This document shows, piece by piece, positions 45,656 to 58,217 of a stretch of 64,000 nucleotides of DNA. The stretch comes from Marvania coccoides. Taxonomy: Eukaryota > Chlorophyta > Trebouxiophyceae > Chlorellales > Chlorellaceae. A program made the position numbers and the translations under genes. The stretch spans positions 744,001 to 808,000 of the forward strand of contig OY978097.1 of assembly GCA_963854735.1 (NCBI GenBank). The letters are read 5' to 3'. How positions within the stretch are numbered: the stretch's first letter is position 1; the number at the start of each line of letters is the position of its first letter. Below the pieces are notes generated by a model. The model searched no databases. It was not told the DNA's origin and saw only the letters and a list, made by a program, of their open reading frames with translations.

Positions 45656-47733
45656 CTATTGCTGATCTAAACTGGACGGAAGGAGGTGACTCTCTCGCTC
45701 GGCTTCCGACTCTTCTTCTCCGTCTTCCTCCGTCTCGTCTTCTGTGGTGTACATTCCTTGGAGCACCAGTGACGAGGGCACCGACTCGAAGCCCATGAAC
45801 AGGTCTGAGGGGACGCTGCCCAAGGAGTGGGGGGAGAGAACGCCGGCGTTCATCGTCAGGGTCCGAGCCATCCCCCTACGCAAATTTAACAAGAATAACA
45901 GCGAATAAGGCAAAGGAACAAAATGACGAGAATGTTAAGGTATAATTAATTGGTTAGAATTGAAAAATGGCGCTCCAGAGCTCTGAATTTGATGTACAAA
46001 CACGAGAGATGTAGGCGTAAAGAAATGCGCTCACCATGAGGAGGCCGATGGGGCTGCTGCCATCGCTGAAGATCGCGTCGGCACGGTGGATGACCTGGGG
46101 ACGGGTGGGCGCCCAGAATCGCGGTAGTACTGCTCTTGCAGCCGCTCTTCTGGCGACGAAATCTGCTCATCGTAGGCTTCCGCTGCAGCGACATTTTCTG
46201 GCTTTGCAGAGGTGCTGGGCCCAGCGCCGTCTATTTCTATTCTGGTGTGCATGTGGTGTGCGTGTGGGGGGTGGGAGGGGGGTCCGCTGTGCACCAAATC
46301 CATTCCATCTTCGGTATCGCTATCACTCTCCCCACCAGACAGCAGCGCTCGCTCCGCGTCGCTCTCCTCCGAGAAGCGGTACTGGCGCGGGGCTTGTTGC
46401 CGGCGGTGGTGGTGGCGGTGGTGGCGCGCGGCGCGGCGAGCGGAGGCCACCGGCGGCGGCGGCAGGCAGGAGCGCAAAATGTCGTTGTAGATGCTGGTTC
46501 CAGCAACCAAAACTACGAAGCCCACGACCTGCAGCATGTGGAATTTCTCCCAGCCTGCTCTGAGGGAGAACAGCCACACCACGCCGGTGCGGCAGGCGTC
46601 GATAGCGGCGCGGTTGGCGCCGCTGAGACGCTTAGTTACGGAGACGCCGAAGAAATTGAAGGCGGCGATGCTGAGCACCCTGCACGCAAGATAAATTTGG
46701 TGGGGGGGAAGGCGATTACTCATTGAAGTCAATACTATGAGGATTGCTGAAAATTGGAAGGAGAAGAAAAATTCGGATGGGGAAATGGAAAATAGATCAT
46801 TTACCCCCCAAAAATTCACTCACGTGAGGCATGTGGTCCACTGCAGCGTGAAAATTTCGGCAATAGCTTTAATTCCCGCCGCAGCGTCGTCCACCGGCGC
46901 CCCCCCAGGCCCTGGCAACAGGCTCAGCACCGGCAGCGCCATGCTGCACAGTGCCAGCCCCACCAGGCCCTCTGCGCCCACCGCCAGCAGCACCGGCGGC
47001 CTCAGCTCCTTCAGGAAGCGCTCCTCCACGATGAACTGCGCCGCGTTGAGCAACTGCGCCGCCACCACCAGCAAATTTCCCAACAGAGGATCGGGCGCTG
47101 ACTTTTTACCGTCTCTTTTGTCGTAGATGATGCTGGAGGCGCCCACCAAGGCAGCTCCGGCCGTGATCAGCACCATGCCCACCCAGTTATGGCTGTGCAG
47201 CCGCCGGCGCAGCAGTACGATGGTCAAAACTCCGGCAAACACGACCAGCGTGCCTCGCAACATCTGAAACACGCTTGCGTAGGTGTAGAACAGCCCCAGA
47301 TTGAGCAGGGTGGTGGCCCCAGCGTCGCACAGCGCCGGCAGCGTGAACGCCACGATGGCTTTCTTAAATCGACCTGCTTTTGAGGCAGTGGGGCCGTCTG
47401 CTAGCTGCTGGGAGCCATCTGACGCCGCAAATTTGGGTTTCAGCCACTGCCGGATGAGGAATGGGATGAGGCAGAGCGCTTCTCCGGCAAACATTAGGCA
47501 CGTCTGAACTGCAGGGTGCTTGAAAAGAACAGCCTTGCCGTGGGCGTCTGTTCCCACAACCACGTTATCTTGGATCTTTGTAGCGATGGTGTTGATGCTC
47601 CCTGCAAGTGAGGCAATGAATGTGTGAGCGTCCGCGCGGCTGCACGAAAAGACCGGCTGCTGGGGCTTCCTACATAAATTCTCTCACCGAAAACGAGCAT
47701 CATGCTCGCCAAAAGAGCAACGGGGACCCTCAT
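45656..47733 (-). CDS. SLC35F6-like drug/metabolite-superfamily carrier
   Basis: Exons 47733-47688, 47601-46824, 46679-46035 and 45875-45656 give 562 aa. About ten hydrophobic segments with nucleotide-sugar-transporter features: QTCLMFAGEALCLIPFLI, PALCDAGATTLLNLGLFYT, VFQMLRGTLVVFAGVLTI and LLGNLLVVAAQLLNAAQFIVEE match SLC35F6/CRT-like carriers of lysosome or vacuole membranes. The last 190 residues are a hydrophilic tail with His/Arg-rich (HHRHHHRR) and acidic stretches, longer than usual. The ATG at 47733 was chosen over an upstream non-ATG open frame. Divergent from ORC5 with about 240 bp between starts. Confidence 0.88.
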
Positions 47734-47971
47734 CTTCTGGTTATTTACGTTGACTAATCGCACATTGAAAAAGTTTCAGAAAACAATGCGGAATGGAGTT
47801 TCGGCAGCTTTCACTGCTGGCAAAAAAAAACGTTTTCGACCTGAATTTGAAAACGATGGATTATTTTGCCCAATTAAACGTTGTATCATATTATTAGATT
47901 ATAACCATTCATAGAGAGCGCGACCTAAAAGCTCTCTCAACTCTTTTTTCTCCTTTAAATTTTTAAATTTG

Positions 47972-49711
47972 ATGGCAGCCAGGAGGAGATCCAACGCCAA
48001 TGCTGCTCCCCAAGCCACCCCACCCACTACGTGTATCTCCCAGCTCAAACAGAAATACCCCGGGCGGGCCCCTCAGATCGACGAGCTCGCCACTTTGCTC
48101 TCAGCTGTCTCCGCCGGCAGCCCGGTCTTCGTCTACGGCCCTCCAGGCACCGGCAAGACCTCCGTGCTGCGAGATCTGCTTTCCTCACTGTCCACCCCCC
48201 ATGCCTACGTCAACTGCCATGAAACCACCCGCCATCGAGGCATCCTCGAGGCGATTCTGCACCAACTTAAAGGGGCCAAACGCAGGAGGGACGAGGGCTA
48301 CGCCGCGTCCGGGCGGTGCGACACCATGGCGGACTTTCTGACGGCGCTGCCTGCGGTTATGTCGCGCCAAAAAGGCGCGGCTTGGATCTTATTGGACAAC
48401 GCTCAGCGTCTGGCAGGATCAGACCTGCTGAGCGCGCTGACGAGGCTGCAGGACGGCGCCAGCGTGAACCTGGGGGTGGTGTTGATGAGCCCCGTGCCGT
48501 GGGACACGGGGAGGTTCATCGGGGCTGCGCAGAATTTGCTGCCGCCCCACCCTGTTCTTTTTCCTGCCTACTCGTTAGAACAGCTGCAAAAAGTAAGCCA
48601 CTCTCCCAAATTTAATGCCCAATTCTGAATGTCAACAAAGCCTTCCAGGCGGCGCTATATACCTCATCTTGTTTATTCTTAATTTTGATGGTTAAACATG
48701 GGGGTTTAATGGGTATTTTTTCTCTCTCAGATTTTGGGCGCGAGGTTGCCGAGAGAAACGCCAGCCTCCCTGGACCCCGCCTACCGGCAGTTTCTGCAGA
48801 CCGCTGTGCCGCCCCTCCACCGCGCTTCCAACAGCGTGCTGGACCTGCGGGTGGCAGTGGACAGGCTGTGGCCTCAGTACGCAGCGCCACTGCTGGCGGG
48901 GCAGAAACTGGGGTCGGCGGCGCTCATGGCGCGCATCAGAGGGGACCTGCAGCGTGCGGTGAGCGAGATGGACATGGGGGGTGGCGCCAAGGCTGCTGCA
49001 CCGTCTGCTGCGCTGGCTTCTGCTGCTGCAACATCCCAAGCAAGGTGGGAAATCACTTCTCGATAGATTGATGCTGCTGTTGCAGATAAATACGACCCCG
49101 TATTTAATAAATTTCTTCCGTGTTTCAGTGCTGAGCCTGCTGCGTCCGACCAGCGCGTTTCCCGCCCCGACGGCCTTGCTTTTGAGCTGCCGTACGTCTC
49201 GAAATTTCTCATCCTTGCAGCTTACGTGGCCAGCCGCAACAAACCCACAACCGACCGCACTGTGTTCGACCCAGGGCACTCCAGCAGGGGCCGCAGAAAC
49301 GCGCAGGCCCTGGACCGCCAAACAGAGGCGGCCACCGAGGCGGCGCTGCGGGGGCCTCATTCGTTTCCTCTGGAGCGCCTGCTGCACATCTTCTACTGCA
49401 TCTACGAGCAGCATGGGGACGACGAGTTCGACCAGGAGGGCGGCGGTGGCGGTGGAGGAGGAGGAGGAGGAGACGGCGGCAGCAGCGCAGCGGCAGCGGG
49501 CAGAGATGCTGCGGCGAATTTTTCTCACAAAGTGCAACGCGCAGAGGTGCAGATGCAGCTGTCGACGCTGGTAACGCTGCGCCTGCTGTCCATGTCTGGA
49601 GGGGACGTGCTGGAGGGCGCTACTTACCGATGCAACGTCAGCGAGATCGTTGCTCTGGCCATCGCTGCTAACGTGAAGATTCGTCTGGGAGACTACTTGA
49701 AGCTCGCGTAA
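47972..49711 (+). CDS. ORC5: ORC5, origin recognition complex subunit
   Basis: AAA+ subunit of the replication-origin complex. Exons 47972-48592, 48731-49044 and 49129-49711 give 505 aa. Walker A is GPPGTGKTS (about 56-64). Walker B reads WILLDNAQ, with Asn where most AAA+ proteins have Glu. YVNCHE and the sensor-like LMSPVPWDTGRF follow. The C-terminal winged-helix part (FLILAAYVASRNKP, FPLERLLHIFYCIYE, RCNVSEIVALAIAANVKIRLGDYL) is typical of ORC5. A run of Gly (about 10) interrupts it. The frame is confirmed by phase at both introns. Confidence 0.93.
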
Positions 49712-50198
49712 TAGCTTATTAATAGAAGTAGTAGCCTTAGTAAATTCTAGATTTCCTTCTTTTTTAATGTGAAACCATGGCGTCGGTATTGTTGTGACTC
49801 TTTACTATTGCAGAGCAGCGAGTAGAATTTTTTTAAAGAGAAAGCGTTGGATGAAATTTATTTTCTCAGAAATGAACATGAACAAGACTGGAAAGGGAAG
49901 AACTCAAAAGCAATGATGCAGGGCCCCAACGCAAGCATGCATGCCAGACGGAGGACCGGCGTAGGGAAGAAACCCTAGCCAGCCAGACAAAGAATTCACA
50001 CCCCCACGAATGCACACACATACAGGGAAGGGGCGAAAAGAAGAAAAGAATGTGAAATTAAATCGGATATTTGTTTCCGTGTTTCAATTAGCTGGCCAAC
50101 ACTACCTCCATCCATATCATACTAACAAAACCAAAAAAAAAAAAAAAAAAAAACATTTTGAGGTTTTTTATGTATCGTAGTTTGTTGCTATTAGTTTT
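49712..50198. other. Intergenic between convergent genes
   Basis: 3' regions of ORC5 and the ABCC pump. Contains an A-run of about 21 near 50133-50153. No gene seen. Confidence 0.5.
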
Positions 50199-53100
50199 TT
50201 ACTTCAAGTCGAACTTGTCCTCCAGGCGCTTCGCAAACGTGTTGAAGCCCTTCTTCAGCTTGCTGCCGTCATCGCTCTCGGCCAGGCTGGCTGCGCTGGC
50301 GGACCGGCTCATGTTTTCGCCTTCCAGCCCTGCCTGCATCACCATTGCTCTGAATGTGGACTGGCGCCTGCCCATGAGGGTGGGCACGGTGTCGTACTCA
50401 GCTACGTTGCCGTCCTCCATGACGAGCACCCGGGTGGAGTCCAGCACGGTGTTGATGCGGTGGGCTGCAAGTAATAGGGGAAAAACATATAATGTAATAA
50501 ATTGAAAAGAATAATTAAAAAAGGCAACTGAGAAGTACAAATTAACAGAGTTGAAAATCCGAATGAAGGCGTCTTTAAAGATTGAAGGGAAGGATGCATA
50601 TTCAATAATGCATTTGTAATAACAAAGTTTAAAATAGCGAATTTTAAAACAATCTTACCGATGGTGAGCACCGTGCAGTGCTTGAATTCGCGCCTAATGG
50701 TGCGCTGAATGAGGGCATCGGTCTCAGAGTCCACGGACGCCGTGGCCTCGTCCGCCACCAGCACGCGGGGGTTGCGCAGCAGCGCGCGCGCCACGCACAG
50801 CAGTTGCCGCTGCCCCACCGAGAAATTTTCACCGCCCTCCGCCACCCTGGCAGACAGCCCCTCGGGCAGCGCACCCACCACCTCCTTCAGTGCCACGTGT
50901 CCCAGCGCATCCCACAGCTCCGCGTCGGAGTGCTTCGAGTAGGGGTCAAGGTTGGAGCGCACGCTGCCAGAAAATAACACAGGGTCCTGCGGGATGGCGG
51001 CAATTCGGCCCCTCACGTCATCCAACCCCAGCTCCAAGATGTTAACGCCGTCGATGATGATGCGCCCCTGGAAGGGTTCCACCAGCCTGAACAGCGTCAC
51101 GATGAGGGAAGACTTGCCGGAGCCGGTACGGCCCACGATGCCGACCTTGTCTCCTGGGCTCACCTCGAAGGAAACGCCCTTCAAGATGGGGTCCAGCTCC
51201 GGGCGGTACCGCATCCACACGTCTTCGTACCGCACCGCGCCCTCTGCCGGCCACTCCTCCTCCGGCGAGACGTCGGGCTTTTGGGCCGGAGCCTCCTGAG
51301 GCAGGTCCCAGTACGCGATGAGCCGCTCTACGGAGTTGAAGCGCGACTCGAACATGGCGCCGGAGGTGACGGCGGACTTGAGGAACAGCGTGACGTCCAG
51401 TGCCTCTGAGAGGGTGAGCGCCGCCAGCGAGGCGGTGATGATGTCTCGCCGCACAATGGCCAGCATGGCGGTGAGGAAGACGATGCACGCGCCGATGATA
51501 TCCAGCCGCATGGTGAGCCACTCGTTGGCCATGCGCGCGGTGAAATAGGCGCGGTGGTTGGAGTCCACTCTGGCGTCGGAAGAGGCGGCGAAAGCGTCCG
51601 CCAGGCGGTAGGCGCGGATGGTCTCCACGCCGGACAAGCTCTCGGAGAAGTGGGCGTAGATGGGGGAGCGGGAGACAGCGTCCAGACGCTGCATTTCGAT
51701 GTAGGAGCGGCGGTAGTAGCGCTGCAGGAAGTAGTATATGATCATGAGCGGCATGATGCCGGCCAGGATGATGGGCTGCACCACGGAGAGGAAGATGAGG
51801 GTGGCCAGCAGCTGCATGATGCAGTTGCCGAACTCGGTCATCGACATTGAGAGCAAGAAGTCGACCTCGTCCGTATCTTTGGAGAATCGGTTGAGAATGC
51901 GGCCGACAGGGGTGGTGTCGAAGAAGGTGACGGGCGCACGCACCAGCGATGACAGCGTGGAGAGGTGCACCAGGCGGGAGGCGCGCAGCGCGGACATCAG
52001 GTTAGAGTAGGAGCGGATGGCTGTGAGGCCTACAAACCCCAAGGCAAGACCCAGGTAGCCGCCCATGAAGTCCCAGCGGTCGAACGAGTCGTCGAGACCT
52101 GAAACAGGCAGCATATGGGGTTGAATGGTATGATTTTGGGTGGAGAAAAATGGATGAACGAAAACATATTTCATGAAAAGAAATGAATTTTTTCATTCAT
52201 ATGCCCGATAAGCACCGAGGATAATTAAGCTCAGTCTTATTTCTCAACAAAAATGAAGGCATTAAAAGAATGCTTACCCGCGGCGCGCTCGTACGAGGCG
52301 TTGACCTCCGCGGCGGTCCACCGGGAGAGGTACCAGTTGGTGAGGATACGGACCGACTGCTCGGCGCTCCACATGAGGATGAGGAAGAAGAACGAAAACA
52401 CGCCGTACGTTTGAATGTACTTCCAGTACACCCGCCCCGTCACCTGCCCCACCTCCTGGTCCTCCTTCACGATCAGCTTGCCAGAGGGGGAGGCGTCCAC
52501 CACCTTTCCTTTGCCTCGCTTTCCGCCTTTCTTCGCCAGCTCCACCTTCATGGTCTCCATGCGAGTCAACTGCGCGCCGTACTTCCCGCTCTTGTCCCTG
52601 TACATGGCATCGCCAGCAGCTGCGCCGCGCTTGGAGCGTCCGCCCCCGAACATTGACGGCAGGCGGGCAAAGGTGGCGCCACGCTCCAGCCGCACGTCAG
52701 CAGTGCCCTGGCGACCAGCAACGCCAGGCACGGAGGCCACGACGTCCGCCAGCTCGCGCCGCTCAATACTGGCCGCGTCGCGTGCCACCGCCACCGCCGC
52801 CTCCTCCATCTTTTTTTTCGCAGCGGCGGCGGCGGCGGCAGCGGCGGCAGCCTCCGCAGCAACAGCAGCGGCGGAGGGTTTCGCAACGACCACCGCCCCC
52901 TTGTCAAGAGACTTCCGCCCTCCAGCGGCCTTTTCAGCGTCGTTGGCGGCGTCTGCCACGTCTCCAACCTGCGAGTTGTGCTCCGCCAGCAGCCGGGCAA
53001 ACATCTCGTTCTTGTTGCACTCCTCCAGGCTGCCGTGGGCCACCACCCGCCCGCCGTCGATCACCACGACCTTGTTCGCGTACGGCAGGTACTGCAGCTG

Positions 53101-55798
53101 GTTGGTCACCAGCAGCCGCGCCTTGCTGGCGATTGCCCCGTCGATGAAATTCTCAAAGATGTGGCGGCCGACGTGCACGTCCACAGCAGACAGCGGGTCG
53201 TCCAGAATGTACACATCCGCGTCCTGGTACAGCGCGCGCGCCAGCGAGATGCGCTGCTTCTGCCCGCCCGACAGGTTGATTCCCTTTTCTCCGATCTCAG
53301 TGTCAGCTCCAGCTGGCAGCACTTCCAGGTCCGCGGTCAGGCAGCACGACTCCACGCAGTGCTCCCAGCGGTCTTGCTCAAACGGCCGCCCAAAGGACAC
53401 GTTTTCCTTGACGGAGGCGTTGATGATCCAAGCCTGCTGGGCGGCGTACGCCAGGCTGCCGCCCACCGCAACCTTGCCGCTGGAGACCTCCATTTCGCCC
53501 AGAATCGCCTGCACAAGGCTGGTTTTTCCGGAACCCACGCGGCCCACCACGCAGACGAGCTCCCCTGGGCCCACAGTCAGGTTGACGTCGTGCAGCCGCC
53601 ACGCCACGCCCTTGCTTGGAGGCACAGAGCCAGCGGCATCCACCGCCATGCCGGGCAGCGCCACAGCCACCGTGGAGGCAGCCTCCTCGCCCTCTGCAGC
53701 AGCAGCAGCAATGCCAGCAGCAGCGGGGGCGGTAGGTTGCGGCGGAGAGCTGCCGCTGTCGTCAGTAGCGGCGTCCTCGGAGGTGGGGGTCTGCCTGCCA
53801 GACTCCACATCGCCGTTGGTAACCGCTCCCTTCACCGCGGCAGGGGAAGCGGCGCCAGTGGTAGGAGCCACCTTGCCGGCAGCGGCAGCGGGCGCCCCGC
53901 CCTTTTTCTTGCCCTTCTTCCTGCCGACCTCAGGCATGACGATCTTGGGGGGCGGGTCCGCCCAATAAAACTCTCCGTCCACGATCTCGATGCCGGCGGT
54001 GGTGCCCTCCTGCACCTGGTCCTTGCGATCTTCCAGCATGAAGTACTGAGTGAGGCGGCGCATGGAGATGAGGGCGTTGCCGAGCTGGATCTGCGAAGAA
54101 GTAAAGAGGGAGGGGGCAGAGGAAGGAGGGTTTGTATTAAAACGGCTAGAAAAAAATTTATATAGAGGGAAGATGGCATTAATTTCCTAAAGAAAAAATG
54201 TTGCGATTCTTCAGCCCACACAAACGCGGGAAAAATCGCACAAACTCAAGTGCAATGAACTCAATATATAATTAGTATGGAAGTGCACATATTAGCCTGT
54301 ACAACTCACCAGCGCAAAGGGGAGGAAGATGAGCGGGAAGCGCATGAGCGCAAACAGCGAAATTGCGGTGAACACGTTGGCGGGCTGGAACGCATCAGGG
54401 TTGGCGGAGCCGTACACCAAGAAGCTGACCACCATGGCCAGCGTGGGCGCCGCAAACAGCAGCGCCTGCATGCCCACGCGCATCGGGATTGCCTTTCTCA
54501 GCTCCCCCAGCTCCTGGCGGCGCACCTCCAGCACCACCGCCTCCTGCGCCGCCTCCCAGGCGTACATCTTCAGCACCCGGATGCCCACCAGTAGCTGGTT
54601 CATCAGCTTGACGCGCTGGTCGGTGTACTTGAGCATCTCCCGGCGGTACCCGGTAACTTTCTTTAGGAAGATGATGGTGGCGGGGGTGGACAGCATGAGG
54701 ATGCCCAGCCCAATGAAGGTGGCCCACTTGATCTGGAACCACAGCAGAATCAGCGCGGTGATCAGCGTGGCCGGCCCCGTCAGCAGCTGGGCGGCAAAGG
54801 GGTAGAAAAACGACTGCAGCTGGTTGACGTCCGCGGACATCAGGTTGACCACGCGCCCGGTCTCGGTGGCTTGGCGGGAGCGGGTGGAGAGGGACAGGGA
54901 CTTGCGGTAGATGGCGGCGATGAGCTCCGCACGAATCATGATTTGGGTGCCGATGGACATCCTGTTGGACTGCCCAGCAGCCAGGGTGCCCACCACGGGC
55001 GCCAGAAACATGCCCAGCGCGAAGAACCACGCCTTGGTGACCTCACTGGAGGGCACATCGCCGCCTGAAAGCTCAGCGACGTCGGCGCGCGTCAGAAACT
55101 GCGTGATTTCCTTCAGCAGCAGGGGACCCGCGAACTGCACCGCCGCGTAGAACAGCTGCAGTAGCATGGCGTACAGGATGCGTACCTTGTGCTGGTGCCA
55201 GATGGTGTGCAGCACGAACTTGGCTGTCTTACCATCCCTCGCCTTGTCCAGAATGGCCTCTCCCTGCGCGATAGAACCCAAATAAAACCACCCTAGTGGG
55301 TTATTTTTCATAAAATTACGAAGCGATAGAAATGCGGCCATCTCAAGCAGCTTTAAAGAACGGACAAAAACAATTCCCCGATGAAACAATTCACCTGCAA
55401 GGGGTCTGCCTCCACCTTTGCCACGTGGGCATCGAAGCGGGCTTTGAAGCCGGGGTACACGGAGTCGGTTTTGAGGGCGTCGGGGGTGTCGAAGACGTCA
55501 TCGTACTGCAGCGTGCGCTTGTAGCCCTGCAGAGAGAGGAGGCGGCGGGAGAGCCACAAGGGAGGCGTTGAGGGAAAACAAATAATGTGGCAGGAGGGAG
55601 GGGGGAGGGGGCGTAAGCCAGACCCACGAATTTTTATGCATCACTCACCAGCTTTAGGACGGAGGAATACCAAAAGTAGAGCACGTATTTGAACGGGCCA
55701 AAAAAGCCATCTCCAAACTGGGGAGGCTTCGGGTTACGAATGGGTCCTGTCGAGAGGCCAAGAATGGCCCCCGTATTTCCTCTGTCTTTGGCCTCCAT
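50199..55798 (-). CDS. ABCC (MRP-type) ABC transporter
   Basis: Exporter of conjugated organic anions at vacuolar or plasma membrane by family analogy. Exons 55798-55649, 55526-55395, 55263-54310, 54090-52278, 52098-50659 and 50464-50199 join in phase to 1584 aa. The architecture is TMD1-NBD1-TMD2-NBD2 without a TMD0. NBD1: GRVGSGKTS (K about 601), LSGGQKQR, LDDPLSAVD. NBD2: GRTGSGKSS (K about 1345), FSVGQRQL, ADEATASVD. The NBD1 catalytic Glu is Asp and the NBD2 Glu is present, the usual ABCC asymmetry. Low-complexity inserts (Lys/Gly/Ala/Pro before NBD1, an Ala run after it) lengthen the linkers. Intron 4 carries repeat copy 2. Confidence 0.95.
52198..52254 (+). repeat. Dispersed intronic repeat, copy 2
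   Basis: Identical by eye over 57 nt to 2301-2357 and in the same orientation relative to the host gene. Lies in ABCC intron 4 (52277-52099). The flanks differ from copy 1 apart from a short A/T-rich stretch. Confidence 0.85.
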
Positions 55799-56541
55799 GG
55801 GCGCCTATTTGCTTAATAAAACTTTGTTTGAAACTATCAAGCCGTGGCCACACACATCGAACGCACAAGCTGTCAAGCGGCCGGCTGCTTTCACTGCCTC
55901 CGCGACTTGGAAGTGAAAATAATGATATGGGAGTTTACAATGTGCTTAAAATCTAGAGAATGCACCGCAAAACGAGAAAATAAAGTTGCTCAGCTAATAA
56001 TCATGCTGTGATATGCCAGCTGACCTGGACCTGGACTCCTGGCTGGAGCTGCCTGTTGGGCAGGTGGTCCTGGACGGCCACCCCTACAAGCACTATCCAT
56101 CCGCAACCTACCATGCATACTGCCTCAACTTTCACCGAGTTGAAATTGAGCGTCAAAATAAATAAAGCTGCATTTTACAAGGGAAAATCAAGAATGTCCA
56201 GTGCCTCTTCAAGTGGGCCCAGGACAAAATAGGAAAGGATATAAAAAATAGAAAATATTCCAAGGAAGAGAAAGAAAGAGACGGCAAAGCTGAGGGAGGA
56301 GCACGCGACTGGAAGCGTGCCTCGCAAATAAAGCGAAAAGAAAACAGCGGGCGAAAAAGAATAGTCAACCGAGAAGTGGAATGAAAAAATGTAGTGCGTA
56401 GTAATGGAATTGCCAGCCAAATCTCCACGCGGCCTCGCGGTGGAAACAATAAACAAAAGGAGGGGAGGGGAGAAAAAAACGAGATATGTTGGTATACTTG
56501 AGTGGTGATACAGCAGAAGAAAGTCGTTGTGTGTAATGTTT
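55799..56541. other. Spacer with one or two small candidate ORFs
   Basis: Upstream region of the ABCC pump and 3' region of the next minus-strand gene. On the plus strand a 39-aa frame (55797-55916) starts on bases shared with the ABCC start codon, and the small ORF at 56013-56165 follows. No valid splice pair joins the two. The remainder, 56166-56541, is purine-rich on this strand with no coding bias. Confidence 0.4.
56013..56165 (+). CDS. Candidate 50-aa small protein
   Basis: ATG at 56013, TAA at 56163. Unlike the flanking DNA it has GC-rich third positions across the body, as in the known genes here. The product starts MPADLDLDSWLELPVG and contains HPYKHYPSATYHAYCLNF and VEIERQNK at its end. 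It is rich in Tyr/His and not low-complexity. I do not recognise it. AATAAA overlaps the stop codon. It could also be the last exon of a spliced gene, because an acceptor-like ccag lies 7 nt into it. Confidence 0.4.
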   Translation: MPADLDLDSWLELPVGQVVLDGHPYKHYPSATYHAYCLNFHRVEIERQNK

Positions 56542-57907
56542 TCAAGGCGAGCGCGCCAAGAACAGCTGCCGAGCGCGACGCTCCATAAGTCTCGCCAGCA
56601 TCAGCGGCGACGCCACCACCACCACCGCCAGCCGCCCAAAGTCCCACCCCACGCACGCCCCCGTGGTCATGTCGGGGTAAAACTTGGCGCAGATGGCCGG
56701 CAGCAGCACCAGGTCTGCGGCAAAACAAGCCAACGCCAACGGCGCCAGAATGGTGAACCGCATTTGATACATGAGGATCATCACCGCAAGCCAGCTGTAG
56801 CCATGCAGGTAGAAAGGGCGCACGAACACGCTGGGGTTGATGCAGTCCATGTAGTGTTTGACATGGAGCTCCCATTGAGTGACCATCGCAAAGGTAAACA
56901 GCAGCAACACCTCCCGGTGGCGGCAGTAGAACCGCCGGGTGCGGGGGTGCAGCAGCGCCGCCCCAGGGAGGAGCGAGGGCAGCGAGCGCCACGCCTGCAG
57001 CCCCTCCGTGCCCGAGACTTCGCTGAAGGCGGTGTACGGCGCAAACAGGATGAGCGTGGCAGCAAACGCGCACAACACGTAGCCAAACCCGTCCATTCGC
57101 GACAGCGACCTGTTGTACCACTTTCCAAACTCAGTCTCCAGGTCAGCGTCGTCAAACGACAGCGTGACGGCATTTGAAGGCGGGGTGACATCCGTAAAAA
57201 ACTGCTCCTCCTGATGCCAGTCCTCCTGCACCACGGCGTCGTCAGCCTCGTCGTCGGTGGCGAGCTCTTGCACGCGCGGGAAGGGCGGCGGCGACATCAA
57301 CATCTCCGTGACTGCAAACACAGAGTGAATGGAGTCGGTGCAGCGGGTGGTGGCCACAGCGAGTATGCTCTGCGCCATCTGCAGGGCGGCAGGGGAGCAC
57401 GCGCCGCGCTTCTCGAAGCCCAGCACCACGACAACGGCCACCGAGGAGTCGGGGAGGGTGGCGCCTAGAGAAATGAAGGCGCCGCAGCCGTTCTCCGCTG
57501 CGGAGGCGATGTCCAAGTACCGGGTGGACTTGCTGCAGGGGTGATGGGAGGGCGGGATGGTGAGATGCAGGCCGAGCGTACACGATTTAATCTGCCTCAA
57601 AAACAAACCTGGCCTCGAGCAACCTTCCGGGCGCCTTTCCGTTGACGCATTTCAAGCCGGTGATCGCGTTGTTGGCCCACACCGCGTTGCGCGGCAGGAG
57701 GGATAGCCGTGCGGGCGTGGCCGAGCTGCCGCACTCGGAAAAAAACATCCCCGACGTCACAATAAGGTCGCTGAGGGGGCCGGCGCCATCTTTGCTGAGA
57801 GCCATCATGACATATTTGATCTCCTCGGGCAGTCCTTTCGTGGCACTGTCGTTGGGGCTCCCCAAGAGGCCTTGCACGATGCCAGCTGCACAATTTTGGG
57901 ACGGCAT
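56542..57907 (-). CDS. Unknown two-part protein: soluble N-terminal domain plus membrane domain
   Basis: I do not recognise the family. Exons 57907-57609 and 57532-56542 give 429 aa. Residues about 1-190 look like a mixed alpha/beta sensory fold (SDLIVTSGMFFSECGSSATP, STRYLDIASAAENGCGAFIS, SSVAVVVVLGFEKRGA), reminiscent of GAF-like domains. An acidic linker follows. Residues about 255-420 contain five or so hydrophobic segments (FGYVLCAFAATLILFAPY, EVLLLFTFAMVTQWEL, SWLAVMILMYQMRFTI, LALACFAADLVLLPAI, RLAVVVVASPLMLA). The order suggests a cytosolic sensor or regulator attached to a membrane domain, but no catalytic output domain is present. Confidence 0.75.
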
Positions 57908-58217
57908 CTCCTCTCTACGGCCTCAACATGTGTAGAAATGACACCAACGCCGTGAAGTGTTTAAATATTTGTTTTAAATGCTAAGAAGAAAAAAACCGTC
58001 TTGCGATCCGTCTTGCTCGACCTTCCAAAAAAAAGTGCAAGAAATTCACCAGTCTCCAATACAACAGGAAATATTTTTTTGTCCTCCTCCTCCTGTTCAA
58101 AATCAACAAGAAATCCCACAATGAACCTGATAACACATTATTACAGGTGGTGGCTTAAGCTAAGAAACATGAATAGGAAATGAATAAAAAATATGAAGGT
58201 AGAGAAAACACTTCTCC

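Noticed and set aside
52415..53968. 517-aa plus-strand open frame
   Set aside because: Antisense to ABCC exon 4, which has ABC motifs and matched splice phases; GC-rich third positions open the opposite strand.
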